The notes: a model not told the origin generated them from the letters alone. A stretch of DNA of 19,683 nucleotides from RUG11247 sp050945995 (GCA_050945995.1 JBMNUA010000021.1:1-19683), one strand, 5' to 3'; numbered from the stretch's first letter, positions 8,062 through 15,432 are shown. A program made the numbers and translations.

Positions 8062-8104
8062 TTGCCACGACCAAAATGTTATGGTATAATTATGTCATAA
8101 CATT
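8062..8104 (+). promoter_or_regulatory. Promoter embedded in a 30-base palindrome, two-component operon
   Basis: TTGCCA (8062-8067), a 17-base spacer and TATAAT (8085-8090) with an upstream TGG form a near-consensus, extended -10 promoter. The -10 lies inside a large inverted repeat: AATGTTATG (8075-8083) and CATAACATT (8096-8104) are perfect nine-base arms, and the middle holds a smaller palindrome ATAATTAT (8086-8093). A dimer bound there would cover the -10 and the start site (about 8097), the geometry of a repressor or autorepressor site. Each arm has the GTTA core seen in LytTR boxes, but those are normally direct repeats, so the protein involved is unknown. Confidence 0.72.
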
Positions 8105-8128
8105 CCATGCGGATTTCGTGACAGATCT

Positions 8129-8184
8129 GCCGTTGAAGCGCCGCTTGGGGGATGTGCCGGTCGCGCTTCAGCGGCGTCCTTTTT
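8129..8184 (+). terminator. Intrinsic terminator in the leader of the two-component operon
   Basis: GCCGTTGAAGCGC (8129-8141) pairs with GCGCTTCAGCGGC (8163-8175) over 13 base pairs, with one G-U, around a 21-base loop. Five T residues follow at 8180-8184. It lies after the promoter at 8062-8090 and 43 bases before the response regulator start. It can end read-through from the symporter gene, and it can also end transcripts from the operon's own promoter, giving an RNA of about 88 bases. No classic riboswitch or leader peptide is recognised. Confidence 0.7.
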
Positions 8185-8227
8185 CTCGATGCGTATATGA
8201 AATGCCCTTTGCTAGGAGGCGAATCCC

Positions 8228-8932
8228 GTGCTCTTGATTGCCATTGTCGATGACTCTCCCCAAGACGCCGATTTGCTCCAGAAACAGGTCGAGCGCTTTT
8301 TTGCCGAGGCCAAGCAGGCGTTTGTTCTCCATATCTATCACGACAGCGTCGATTTCATCCGCAGCCAGGTGGAATACAACATTGCATTTTTAGACATCCA
8401 TATGGATAAGATCGACGGCTTGGAAGCTGCGCACTTTGTCAGAAAAATCAACAAGGACACCGTTTTGATCTTTGTCACCCAGATGGCGCAGATGGCAATC
8501 CGCGGCTACGAGGTGGACGCGTTGGATTTCATCATCAAGCCCAGCGACCAGCACTCCATCAACCGCGTGCTGCGCAAGGGGCTTGCGCGCATCAAAAGCC
8601 AGACGGGCGTATCGGTCATGCTGAAGACGTCCCGGGGCGTCGTCAGCATCTCATCCAACAAAATTTACTACGTCGAGGTGTATGATCACTACCTGATCTA
8701 CCACACCGACCAGGGCGATTTTCGCGTGCGCGGTCAGCTGCGGGAGCTGCATAACAAGTTAAGCGACAAACAGTTCATCATGTGCAGCCGCTCGCATCTG
8801 GTCAACTTGCGCCACATCGCAAGCGTGCACGACGACTACCTTGTGATCAACGGCGAAAACGTGCCGATCTCAAAGGCGCGCCGCAAGGATATCGAACAAC
8901 AGTTTGTCAACTATTTGGGTGAAAATTTATGA
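8228..8932 (+). CDS. LytTR-family response regulator
   Basis: The 234-residue protein starts at a GTG preceded by a strong AGGAGG (8215-8220). The receiver domain (1 to about 120) has the acidic pair Asp8-Asp9, the phosphoacceptor Asp56 in AFLDIHM, Thr84 and Lys104 in FIIKP, all in the right places. The C-terminal part (about 130-230) is a LytTR DNA-binding domain, recognisable by KIYYVEVYDHYLIYHT, then FIMCSRSHLVNLRHIASV and the closing strand YLVINGENVPISKARRK. Regulators of this AgrA/LytR/VirR type bind DNA by beta-strand insertion and usually act with GHKL kinases. The next gene overlaps by four bases (ATGA) and encodes that kinase. Targets are not proven; the flanking glycosidase genes are the natural candidates. 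Confidence 0.95.
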   Translation: MLLIAIVDDSPQDADLLQKQVERFFAEAKQAFVLHIYHDSVDFIRSQVEYNIAFLDIHMDKIDGLEAAHFVRKINKDTVLIFVTQMAQMAIRGYEVDALDFIIKPSDQHSINRVLRKGLARIKSQTGVSVMLKTSRGVVSISSNKIYYVEVYDHYLIYHTDQGDFRVRGQLRELHNKLSDKQFIMCSRSHLVNLRHIASVHDDYLVINGENVPISKARRKDIEQQFVNYLGENL

Positions 8933-10272
8933 TGCGATCGGCTTGGTGGATTCGGGAGGTCGATTGGCGGCTCTCCTCCGGCGTGATCTTCTTTATCCTT
9001 CTGCTGCTCTGGGGCAGGGGCGAAAAGCGCCCGCAGCTCACCCTGCGTGTGGCGGCCAGCGCGCTGCTTCTGTGCGGCGGGAGCTGGTGCATGCGGTTTG
9101 TCATCGAAGAATGGCTGCCCTCCCTAGCCCTCTCGGCGATGGGGTACAGCCTGTATATCATGGTGATGAGCTTTTTATTTCTCGGCTGTTACTGGCTCTG
9201 CCGCAAGGCGTCCGTCCCGGATTACCTGTTCAACAGCGCGGTCGCGCTCACGGTATACCGCGTCGCGTGGGATATGAGCAAAATGATCACGAACGGTCTG
9301 TTGCATTTCCGCCTTCCTTGGTCGGTGAGCAGCCCCTCCCAATCGCTGTTTTCCTATGGGATCTACGCGGCGGTCAGCGTGATCTGCTATTTAGTCTACC
9401 TGCAAACGGCGCGGGAGCGGTGCCAGCTGCACCCGCGAACCATGTTGTGGCTGATTTCCATCGTATTGCTCTGCCAGATGCTGCTCGAATTCAGCTACCG
9501 ACTGATCAGCCCGAACAGCAGCGCAAGCTACATGTTCCTATTCTTCTTCACATCGCTGATGTATTGCCTGATGAGCTTTGCGCTGCTTATGATGTTTCCC
9601 TATGTGGGGCGGCTTCAGCAAGACAAGGCGAATATGGAAAACTTCATCAACAGCAAGCAGAAATACTACGAGGTCAGCCGCGAGGGCATACTGTCGCTTC
9701 AGACGAAATGCCACGATTTGAAGCACCAGATCAAGCTGATTCGCTCGGCGGCTGGGCAGCGGCAGTTTGACGCGCACATTGACCGTTTGGAGGAATCCAT
9801 CGACGAGTACAATACCGTGGTAGCGACGGGGAACAAGAGCGTGGATGTGGTGCTGACGGAGAAGAACATCCTCTGCATGAGCAAAGGGATTAAGTTCAGT
9901 TACATGATCGACGGCACGCTGTTTGATTTTCTGCCGGAGCTGGATATCTACGCGCTTTTTGGCAACATCATGGACAATGCCATCGAGGGATCGGATCAGC
10001 TGACCGAGCAGGATCGCTGCTACATCACCATGAAGGCGGCGCGGCGCAACGGCATGGTCATACTGTTTGTGGAAAACTATTTTGAGCGCGAGCTGATCTA
10101 TGAAAACGGCGAGCTCGTCACCAACAAGGAGAAGCGGCAGCACCATGGCTTCGGGCTGCGCTCGATCATGGAGATCGCGCAGCGATACGGCGGTTTGGCA
10201 TCGGTACAGACGGAGGATCAAGTGTTCAAGCTGACGGTGACATTGATTGACCCGTGCGCATCGGCATCCTAA
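8929..10272 (+). CDS. GHKL sensor histidine kinase, AgrC-like
   Basis: The 447-residue protein has six or seven hydrophobic segments in roughly the first 225 residues, with no extracellular sensor domain of note. A linker helix leads to KCHDLKHQI, in which His262 is the likely phosphorylated residue of the HDLKH motif. The ATPase domain shows an N box, NIMDNAIEG (Asn350), and a G box, HHGFGLRSI (407-410), typical of GHKL kinases rather than classical HisKA kinases. In AgrC-type proteins the polytopic part senses a peptide or another membrane-borne signal; no AgrB or AgrD gene is present in the window. Translation is coupled to the response regulator by the ATGA overlap. An intrinsic terminator follows 20 bases after the stop. 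Confidence 0.95.
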   Translation: MMRSAWWIREVDWRLSSGVIFFILLLLWGRGEKRPQLTLRVAASALLLCGGSWCMRFVIEEWLPSLALSAMGYSLYIMVMSFLFLGCYWLCRKASVPDYLFNSAVALTVYRVAWDMSKMITNGLLHFRLPWSVSSPSQSLFSYGIYAAVSVICYLVYLQTARERCQLHPRTMLWLISIVLLCQMLLEFSYRLISPNSSASYMFLFFFTSLMYCLMSFALLMMFPYVGRLQQDKANMENFINSKQKYYEVSREGILSLQTKCHDLKHQIKLIRSAAGQRQFDAHIDRLEESIDEYNTVVATGNKSVDVVLTEKNILCMSKGIKFSYMIDGTLFDFLPELDIYALFGNIMDNAIEGSDQLTEQDRCYITMKAARRNGMVILFVENYFERELIYENGELVTNKEKRQHHGFGLRSIMEIAQRYGGLASVQTEDQVFKLTVTLIDPCASAS

Positions 10273-10292
10273 ACACCTGACGGCGCACGGTC

Positions 10293-10324
10293 AAGCGCAG
10301 CGGCGACGGTCGCTGCGCTTTTTT
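10293..10324 (+). terminator. Intrinsic terminator after the histidine kinase gene
   Basis: AAGCGCAGCG (10293-10302) pairs with CGCTGCGCTT (10311-10320) around an eight-base loop, and the T run covers 10319-10324. This is a textbook rho-independent terminator that ends the two-component operon. Confidence 0.88.
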
Positions 10325-10617
10325 AGCAAAATTGCGCGCGGCAGCGCGCGCGCCCGATCCATTGCCGCCGATGGGTGCGCATTCATGACTATCAACTTAC
10401 GCTTACGTCACATGACGGCGCGTTTGCGACACGAGAGGGGCGTCTACGCCGGAAAATCACCATTGACAACATCGTTTGCCGTTTTGCGGTGTGCGATTTG
10501 GGATTCGCGCGAACTGTATTGTTAATGAAAAGTCAATGTGATATCATTAAAACATCAATAAGCCAAATCGCGCGTACTGGCTTATGACAGAGATTATGAC
10601 AGAATGGAGAAAAAAGC
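10325..10617. other. Intergenic region before the secreted GH3-like gene
   Basis: No gene is visible. A GC-alternating hairpin GCGCGC-GGCA-GCGCGC (10334-10349) is followed, on the minus strand, by AATTTT, so it might terminate leftward transcripts. A short inverted repeat CGTCA-CA-TGACG lies at 10406-10417. The region ends with the promoter at 10519-10547 and a GGAGA ribosome binding site shortly before the ATG at 10618. The promoter-proximal 100 bases are clearly richer in A and T than the coding DNA around them. Confidence 0.55.
10519..10550 (+). promoter_or_regulatory. Extended -10 promoter of the secreted GH3-like gene
   Basis: TTGTTA (10519-10524, four of six), a 17-base spacer and TATCAT (10542-10547, five of six) with TGA directly upstream make a good extended -10 promoter. 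An inverted repeat, TTAATG (10522-10527) and CATTAA (10545-10550), brackets the spacer. It recalls the TTATG/CATAA arms at the two-component promoter (8079-8100), though the spacing differs. A shared regulator is possible but unproven. The leader would be about 65 bases. Confidence 0.6.
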
Positions 10618-13011
10618 ATGAAGAAGATCGTAGGCTTGGTGATGGCGGTAGTCCTTCTGGTCTCTCTGATGCCCGCTTCCCTCGCGGAAAACAGCACAGA
10701 GTACATTCCGGCTCCCTACACGATCGAGGACACCTCCGTGGGTCCTACGGAGTATCTTGAGCCCGTATTCTATCAAAACGACGACGGCCCGACCATCGGT
10801 GTAACGCTGGTCGGCGTCATCCAAGAGGATGGCAGGTATTTCAAGGACAGCGACAACGACGGCGAACTGGACGTGTTTGAGGATTGGCGTCTGGACGCGG
10901 AAACCCGCGTGGCGGATCTGCTGACGAAGCTGACACTCGAGCAGCGCATCGGTATGCTGTCCAATCAGTTGACGACGACCCCCCGCGCTTTGACCATTGC
11001 CGACGCCATTGACGAAAACGGCGATGTGATCCTCGGTCAGCTGGTGCTTGTATCCGAAGATCCTTACAACTCCGTGATTGACAATGTTTCGGCGGACACC
11101 TCAAAGGGATTTAGCGGCATGGCTGAGGTCGCAAGCGCCGCGGAGTCCCTTCGCCCCAACAGCACCGGCGAAATGCTGACTTGGGAGAACCGTTCCGGCG
11201 TTCTGCGCGCAACAACCGATGTTGAAATCGGCGCGCTGTGGACAAACGCTGTGAACATGGTGGCTGAGTATGCGGCGGTCGCAAAGGATGAGCCCACCAT
11301 TCCTTTCACCATCATCTCCAACCCGCAGCGGGTGATTAGTCTCCCCAGCTCTCAGGGCGTTGCGGCGGCTGTGATGGGTGATGTGGCAAACGGCGGCGAT
11401 TACAGCTTGGTGGAGCGCTATGCCTCCATCGATGGTAAACTGTGGGATGCCAAGGGCATCAGCCGCATGTACGGACCGCAGATCGATCTGATCACCGACC
11501 CGCGCTGGAACCGCAACAGCGGTACATACACCGAGGTGCCGGAGGTCATGGCGGGCATCTCCACTGCCCTCGTTCTGGGTTATCAGAATGGCACCGACGG
11601 CGCGCAGGACGGCGACGTGGCGCTGATCATGAAGCATTTCCCGGGCGACGGCGCAGCCTATAACGGCTTCGAATCCCACAACCCGATCGGTGAGTGGCGC
11701 GTCTACTCTACGGAAGGTTCGTTGGAGAACTATCACTTGGTTGGCTTCCAGGCCGCCATCGATGCCGGGCTGATGGGCATCATGCCCGGTTACAGCCGCC
11801 CCATCGCCGATGGCAAGTACGGCAACGCGCCGCAGAGCTATCGCGGCGTTGCGATCGAGAACGAGGAGATCGCCAACTCTTACAACTACACCATACTGAC
11901 CACATTGCTGCGCGACACCATGGGATTCAAAGGCTTTGTGAACACGGACTCCGGCATCCTGACCAGCGGCATGCAGTTCGGCGCTGAGGAAAATACGGAA
12001 GCCGAGCGCGTCGCAATGAACGTGAATGCCGGATCGGATGTCATCGGCAACTACCATACCGGCGTCAACTATACCATCTTCTACGAAGCCTATGAGCAGG
12101 GCTTGATCGAGCCCGAGGCGCTTGATCGCGCCAACGGTCAGCACCTGACCACCGTGATCAACATGGGTCAGTTCGAGAATCCCTACAAGGATCGTGTTGA
12201 GAGCAAGGCGACGGTTGACGGCTTGGCGGATGATATCGCCGCGCTGTCCACCGAGATGCACCAGAAATCGGTCGTGCTGATGAAGAACCACGATAACGTC
12301 CTGCCGCTGCAGGAGTCCGGCAAGAATGTGTACGTCGCATCCTTCACGGACAAAGGTTCTGTCGAAGAGACCGAGGACAACTGGAAGGCCGCTTTTGAGG
12401 CTGCCGGTTACACCATCGTGAAGAGCGCTGATGAAGCGGATATCGCATACCTTGATGTTGTTCCGGGCGGCGTGTCCAACAGCAACAATATCATGAACGT
12501 GCTCGACCTTGTTGACGGGCTCGAAGTGGAGGAGCGTTCCTATCCCTTCAGCGCGGATAAATCCGGCACGACCAAGGAGCACACCTCTCTGCAGGACGTG
12601 GACAAGATCGCTTCGATCTCTGAGACCGTGCACGCCAATGGCGGCATCGTGATTGCTTCCATCAGAATCTCCAGCCCCTGGATTCTGACCAATCTCGAGC
12701 CCTATTGCGACGCGCTGATTGGTCAATTCACCACCAGCATTGCCGCGCAGATGGACGTGCTGACCGGCGCGTACAACCCGACCGGCAAACTGCCCGTCAC
12801 CATGGTGTCCTGCAACGAGGTCATCGCGGTCAACGAGCAGGAGATCGACGGCGTTGTCTACGAGATCTGCGTCTCGCCCAACGACGTGCCCGGCTACGCC
12901 AAGGACGAGTACATGTCCGAGGACGTGCTGGCGCAGTCCCCGTCCGGCAGCTATGCCTACATGGATGCGGACGGCAACCTCTATGCGGCTTGGTTCGGTC
13001 TGAGCTACTAA
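10618..13011 (+). CDS. Secreted GH3-family protein, canonical domain order
   Basis: The 797-residue protein opens with a clear signal peptide (MKKIVGLVMAVVLLVSLMPA, cleavage likely after Ala23) and no lipobox, so it should be exported freely. Residues 76-90, KDSDNDGELDVFEDW, form the Asp-rich loop plus FEDW element seen ahead of the barrel in a group of GH3 enzymes. The barrel domain (about 95-470) holds MKHFPGDG with Lys339-His340, DPRWNRNSGTYTE, and GFVNTDSG with the likely nucleophile Asp444. The C-terminal domain starts near KSVVLMKNHDNVLPL (550-564) and ends with TGAYNPTGKLPVTM. I cannot find the usual GEG-type acid/base motif, and there is no fibronectin III domain. It is either a divergent beta-glycosidase with a different acid/base or a binding or poorly catalytic relative. 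It is followed by a small secreted protein after 69 bases and a hairpin. Confidence 0.9.
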   Translation: MKKIVGLVMAVVLLVSLMPASLAENSTEYIPAPYTIEDTSVGPTEYLEPVFYQNDDGPTIGVTLVGVIQEDGRYFKDSDNDGELDVFEDWRLDAETRVADLLTKLTLEQRIGMLSNQLTTTPRALTIADAIDENGDVILGQLVLVSEDPYNSVIDNVSADTSKGFSGMAEVASAAESLRPNSTGEMLTWENRSGVLRATTDVEIGALWTNAVNMVAEYAAVAKDEPTIPFTIISNPQRVISLPSSQGVAAAVMGDVANGGDYSLVERYASIDGKLWDAKGISRMYGPQIDLITDPRWNRNSGTYTEVPEVMAGISTALVLGYQNGTDGAQDGDVALIMKHFPGDGAAYNGFESHNPIGEWRVYSTEGSLENYHLVGFQAAIDAGLMGIMPGYSRPIADGKYGNAPQSYRGVAIENEEIANSYNYTILTTLLRDTMGFKGFVNTDSGILTSGMQFGAEENTEAERVAMNVNAGSDVIGNYHTGVNYTIFYEAYEQGLIEPEALDRANGQHLTTVINMGQFENPYKDRVESKATVDGLADDIAALSTEMHQKSVVLMKNHDNVLPLQESGKNVYVASFTDKGSVEETEDNWKAAFEAAGYTIVKSADEADIAYLDVVPGGVSNSNNIMNVLDLVDGLEVEERSYPFSADKSGTTKEHTSLQDVDKIASISETVHANGGIVIASIRISSPWILTNLEPYCDALIGQFTTSIAAQMDVLTGAYNPTGKLPVTMVSCNEVIAVNEQEIDGVVYEICVSPNDVPGYAKDEYMSEDVLAQSPSGSYAYMDADGNLYAAWFGLSY

Positions 13012-13024
13012 TCACCCATCGACC

Positions 13025-13056
13025 GGGAGGTCCCCAATGGAAAGCGGGGACCTTCC
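13025..13056 (+). other. Intercistronic hairpin after the secreted GH3-like gene
   Basis: GGGAGGTCCCC (13025-13035) pairs with GGGGACCTTCC (13046-13056) over 11 base pairs with one G-T, around a 10-base loop. A-rich sequence rather than T follows, so it is unlikely to terminate. It resembles in form the hairpin at 4431-4460, which also follows a GH3 gene. A role in stabilising the long upstream message is the simplest reading. Confidence 0.6.
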
Positions 13057-13080
13057 ACCCGTAAAAAAGGAGTTATCACC

Positions 13081-13704
13081 ATGATGAAGAAAATTCTCTA
13101 TCTCGTATTGTGCTTGGCGCTGGCGATTCCCTTTTTCGCCGTTGCGGAAGAAGACGAAGCCATTTCATTGGAACTGAATTATGAAGCGGCAACCGCGGAT
13201 TATGAAGGTACATGGTTATTGACCGCTGCCTATACCGCCGAGGACGGTTTCCTGGAGGTCGCGCCCGAAGCGATTGCTTTGGAGATCACCCTTCAGGTTG
13301 ATTTTGGCGTACTGGTTGACATGGAAGCCTATATCCATGCCGATGTCACGAATCTGCAGGGTACGTTGTCGTTCGCTCACGAGGAGATCGACGTGGAAGA
13401 TTATCGGTGCTCCGCGAATTACGATGATTTCACCAACTTTGGGAAAAATGACGAGGGCGTGTATGCGTCCACCGGCGCGGTGAAGTTCCGTGTACGCGAT
13501 GACGACGAAGGCTTGTTCTTTGATATCATCACGGGCGTTGAGGTCGATGATATGGAACTGATGGATGTCATCGGACTAAACGCCGATGGGCAGCTGATTT
13601 TGGGCTACTCCGAGGATCACATCCAGCGCGACGCGGAAGCTGAATTTGCGTATGCCTATATTTTCACCAAGGTAGAGGCGGAGGACGCGGTGCCCGCGGA
13701 GTAA
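13081..13704 (+). CDS. Small secreted acidic protein, possibly lipocalin-like
   Basis: The 207-residue protein starts after AAAAAAGGAG at an ATGATG pair. It has a signal peptide (residues 1-22, ending FFAVA before EEDEA). The mature part is very acidic and beta-rich. It opens with YEGTWLLTAAYTAEDG, a GxW-like start reminiscent of lipocalin-like domains in clostridial secreted proteins, and closes with QLILGYSED and a Tyr/Phe-rich strand AEFAYAYIFTKVE, as expected for the last strand of a beta barrel. No catalytic residues can be named. It shares an operon with the secreted GH3-like protein, so it may bind the same ligand or partner outside the cell; that is inference. A 14-base-pair terminator follows. 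Confidence 0.82.
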   Translation: MMKKILYLVLCLALAIPFFAVAEEDEAISLELNYEAATADYEGTWLLTAAYTAEDGFLEVAPEAIALEITLQVDFGVLVDMEAYIHADVTNLQGTLSFAHEEIDVEDYRCSANYDDFTNFGKNDEGVYASTGAVKFRVRDDDEGLFFDIITGVEVDDMELMDVIGLNADGQLILGYSEDHIQRDAEAEFAYAYIFTKVEAEDAVPAE

Positions 13705-13745
13705 TCAATCATCCCGGTTTCATTCGATATCGGATCGTTTCGCCG

Positions 13746-13782
13746 ACCGCCGACCATGCATGGCATGGTCGGCGGTTTGCTT
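13746..13782 (+). terminator. Intrinsic terminator after the small secreted protein
   Basis: ACCGCCGACCATGC (13746-13759) pairs perfectly with GCATGGTCGGCGGT (13763-13776) around a three-base ATG loop. TTTGCTT follows, so the T run is broken. The stem is 14 base pairs, the strongest in this half of the window. The only in-frame ATG near the start of the following Csm6-like frame is this loop, which is one reason to doubt that frame's expression. Confidence 0.8.
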
Positions 13783-14581
13783 GGCGTATGAGATCTGGGT
13801 GTGTATATATGCGCATTTGGCAGCGCTCGCCGAGGACGGACATGAGTATCTTGACGCGTCTTTTGTTGAAGTAGCAAAGGGAGCGCTGCTTCGCTATCGT
13901 TACCGCACCCAGGATGCGCGGGATTGTTTTCAGCGCGCGGGATTGTCCGATGTCATACCGATTGAGCGATATTCCGATGTGCTCGAATTTTATCTGAGCT
14001 TGCGACATTCATTTCAACGCGGCGAATTCAATGTGTTTTATTCGAGATTGTCGCCGCTTGCCATCGCTTTGGCGCGAGAATCGCTGGAAAAGAGCTTTGG
14101 GTTCCCCATCAATACCTATATCCGCGTAAGAAACCCGCGACGTTCCAATGAGGAAGCGCTATATTTCAGCCAAATTCAAAAAGAACGTCCCGAACTGGCG
14201 AGAATGGTGGAGGATGAATGCAGGTACTCTCAGCCCATCAAGGATGATAGCCTCAAATTGATATTGTTTCATGCGATTATGACGGTCTGCGCAAGGGTGT
14301 CCGGCGATGACGACCTTAAAACACTAGCGGTTGATTTTCAATGGATTCGGGATCAGGAGCGGAAGCTTCGCAACTATGTGGATCATCATATGGTCGCATT
14401 AAATGAGAAAATCGTGTGCGAACATGCACAGGCGAAACGTGTGCGCGATATCATCGAGCAGTTTGATAAACTTTTCATCCGCGTGTATCGCGCGGATGCG
14501 TCGTTGAGTTTTCAGGCGGCGCACTTAAATTCATACCAGAAGATGGATAAAGCGCTTGCCGGGCTTCTCGAGCGCGCATGA
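13760..14581 (+). pseudogene. Csm6-like HEPN ribonuclease remnant lacking the CARF domain
   Basis: The frame encodes up to 273 residues and looks protein-like from about residue 25 to the end. It matches the helical second half of Csm6-type CRISPR effectors: YSDVLEFYLSLRHSFQRGEF, then YSRLSPLAIALARESLEKSF, a middle stretch around LKLILFHAIM, and LRNYVDHHMVALNEKI near the C-terminus. The last contains R204-N-Y-V-D-H209, an Rx4H motif, the catalytic signature of HEPN RNases. Full Csm6 proteins are usually around 400 residues with an N-terminal CARF domain that senses cyclic oligoadenylate; no such domain is encoded upstream, where an unrelated secreted protein gene and a terminator stand. The only upstream ATG (13760) is in the terminator loop; GTG at 13799 has no good ribosome binding site. 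I infer a 5'-truncated remnant. A HEPN-only toxin-like protein is the alternative. No CRISPR repeats or other cas genes are visible. Confidence 0.6.
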
Positions 14582-14766
14582 GATAATTCAATCTTTTACT
14601 TCATTGAATACATATGCGCCATGGCTGTGCATAACGGGGAAAGCGATGTTAAATGTTGGTTTGTCTACTTTCTACCAGATGGTGCTGACGATGCACCTTA
14701 TCTTGAATGGAATTTGTCTGCTTAAAATTCGTGCAATTGATACTGCCTTATCGAAAGCGCCATTCA

Positions 14767-15432
14767 TTAACTCCGCACATCGCCTGCGAGGGCGCGGAGC
14801 GCTCCTTCATTGCGAACGCGATAGATGCGCCCATCCTTCTCCACGAGCCCATCTTTGCGGAATTGCGCGAGCGTGTAGAGGAGGTGGCGATAGCTCACGC
14901 CCAGATACTCCGCCGCTTCGGTATGGCGCAGGGGGTAAACGCCGTCTTGCGAGACCATGAGGATGAGGGAAGCGAGCCGATGCTTGAGCGGATAATTCAA
15001 ATTCTGCGTCAATCGTTCCGATCGCGCATGGAGTTTATGAATCAGAAAAACGCACATCTTTTGCAAAAACGGCGCATCGCCGAGCAGACGCGCGCGGTTT
15101 TCCGAAAAGGGAAGAGAGATGGCGGCGCATGCCGAAATTGCTTCTACATATTTCGGCTCGACTTCGACGCCGAGCAATGAGAACTCGCCAATATAATCCC
15201 CCGGACCGAGGAACTGCAAGATCGATTGCCTGCCACCGCCATGGATCATGTAGATTTTCGCCTGCCCCGAAAGCAACACACGCAGATGCGAGATCGGCTC
15301 GTTCGGATGTTCCAGCTTTTCGCCCGGAGCAAACAACTCGATGTGCGCGCGCGTGCCCGCAGGAAACAGATCATGATGCATCAGCGCGTCGTAGTAAGGA
15401 TCGCCTTCTTTTGACGGATACAACTTGACCAT
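14767..15432 (-). CDS. YeiL-like Crp/Fnr-family transcription regulator
   Basis: The 221-residue protein starts at ATG 15432 with GGGAGGG just upstream. The N-terminal part (about 20-125) is a cyclic-nucleotide-binding-type beta barrel: VLLSGQAKIYMIHGGGRQS, then LQFLGPGDYIGEFSLLG. A long dimer helix follows (about 125-160). The C-terminal winged helix-turn-helix (about 167-205) reads HTEAAEYLGVSYRHLLYTLA and ends KDGLVEKDGRIYRV, close to the YeiL type of Crp/Fnr regulators. There is no cysteine cluster for an iron-sulfur centre as in Fnr, so the signal is unknown. It is divergent from a YczE/YitT-like membrane protein and converges on the Csm6-like remnant. The 185 bases between those two hold no gene, only a weak hairpin ATTCAAT/ATTGAAT at 14586-14609. 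Confidence 0.9.
   Translation of the reverse strand: MVKLYPSKEGDPYYDALMHHDLFPAGTRAHIELFAPGEKLEHPNEPISHLRVLLSGQAKIYMIHGGGRQSILQFLGPGDYIGEFSLLGVEVEPKYVEAISACAAISLPFSENRARLLGDAPFLQKMCVFLIHKLHARSERLTQNLNYPLKHRLASLILMVSQDGVYPLRHTEAAEYLGVSYRHLLYTLAQFRKDGLVEKDGRIYRVRNEGALRALAGDVRS

Noticed and set aside
10334..10349. Alternating GC tract as a Z-DNA or special structural element
   Set aside because: It is only 16 bases, forms a simple hairpin, and may just be a leftward terminator or chance in a GC-rich spacer.
11101..12726. Long leftward open frame (541 codons) antisense to the secreted GH3-like gene
   Set aside because: It is the mirror of a GC-biased real gene. It has no ribosome binding site, its composition is rich in His, Arg, Val and Gly without domain motifs, and the plus-strand frame has signal peptide and GH3 motifs.
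13705..14766. CRISPR array next to the Csm6-like remnant
   Set aside because: I looked for regularly spaced direct repeats around the remnant and elsewhere in the window and found none.
14556..15180. Rightward frames overlapping the Crp/Fnr-type gene
   Set aside because: They are antisense to a regulator with clear cyclic-nucleotide-binding and helix-turn-helix motifs and have no start signals.
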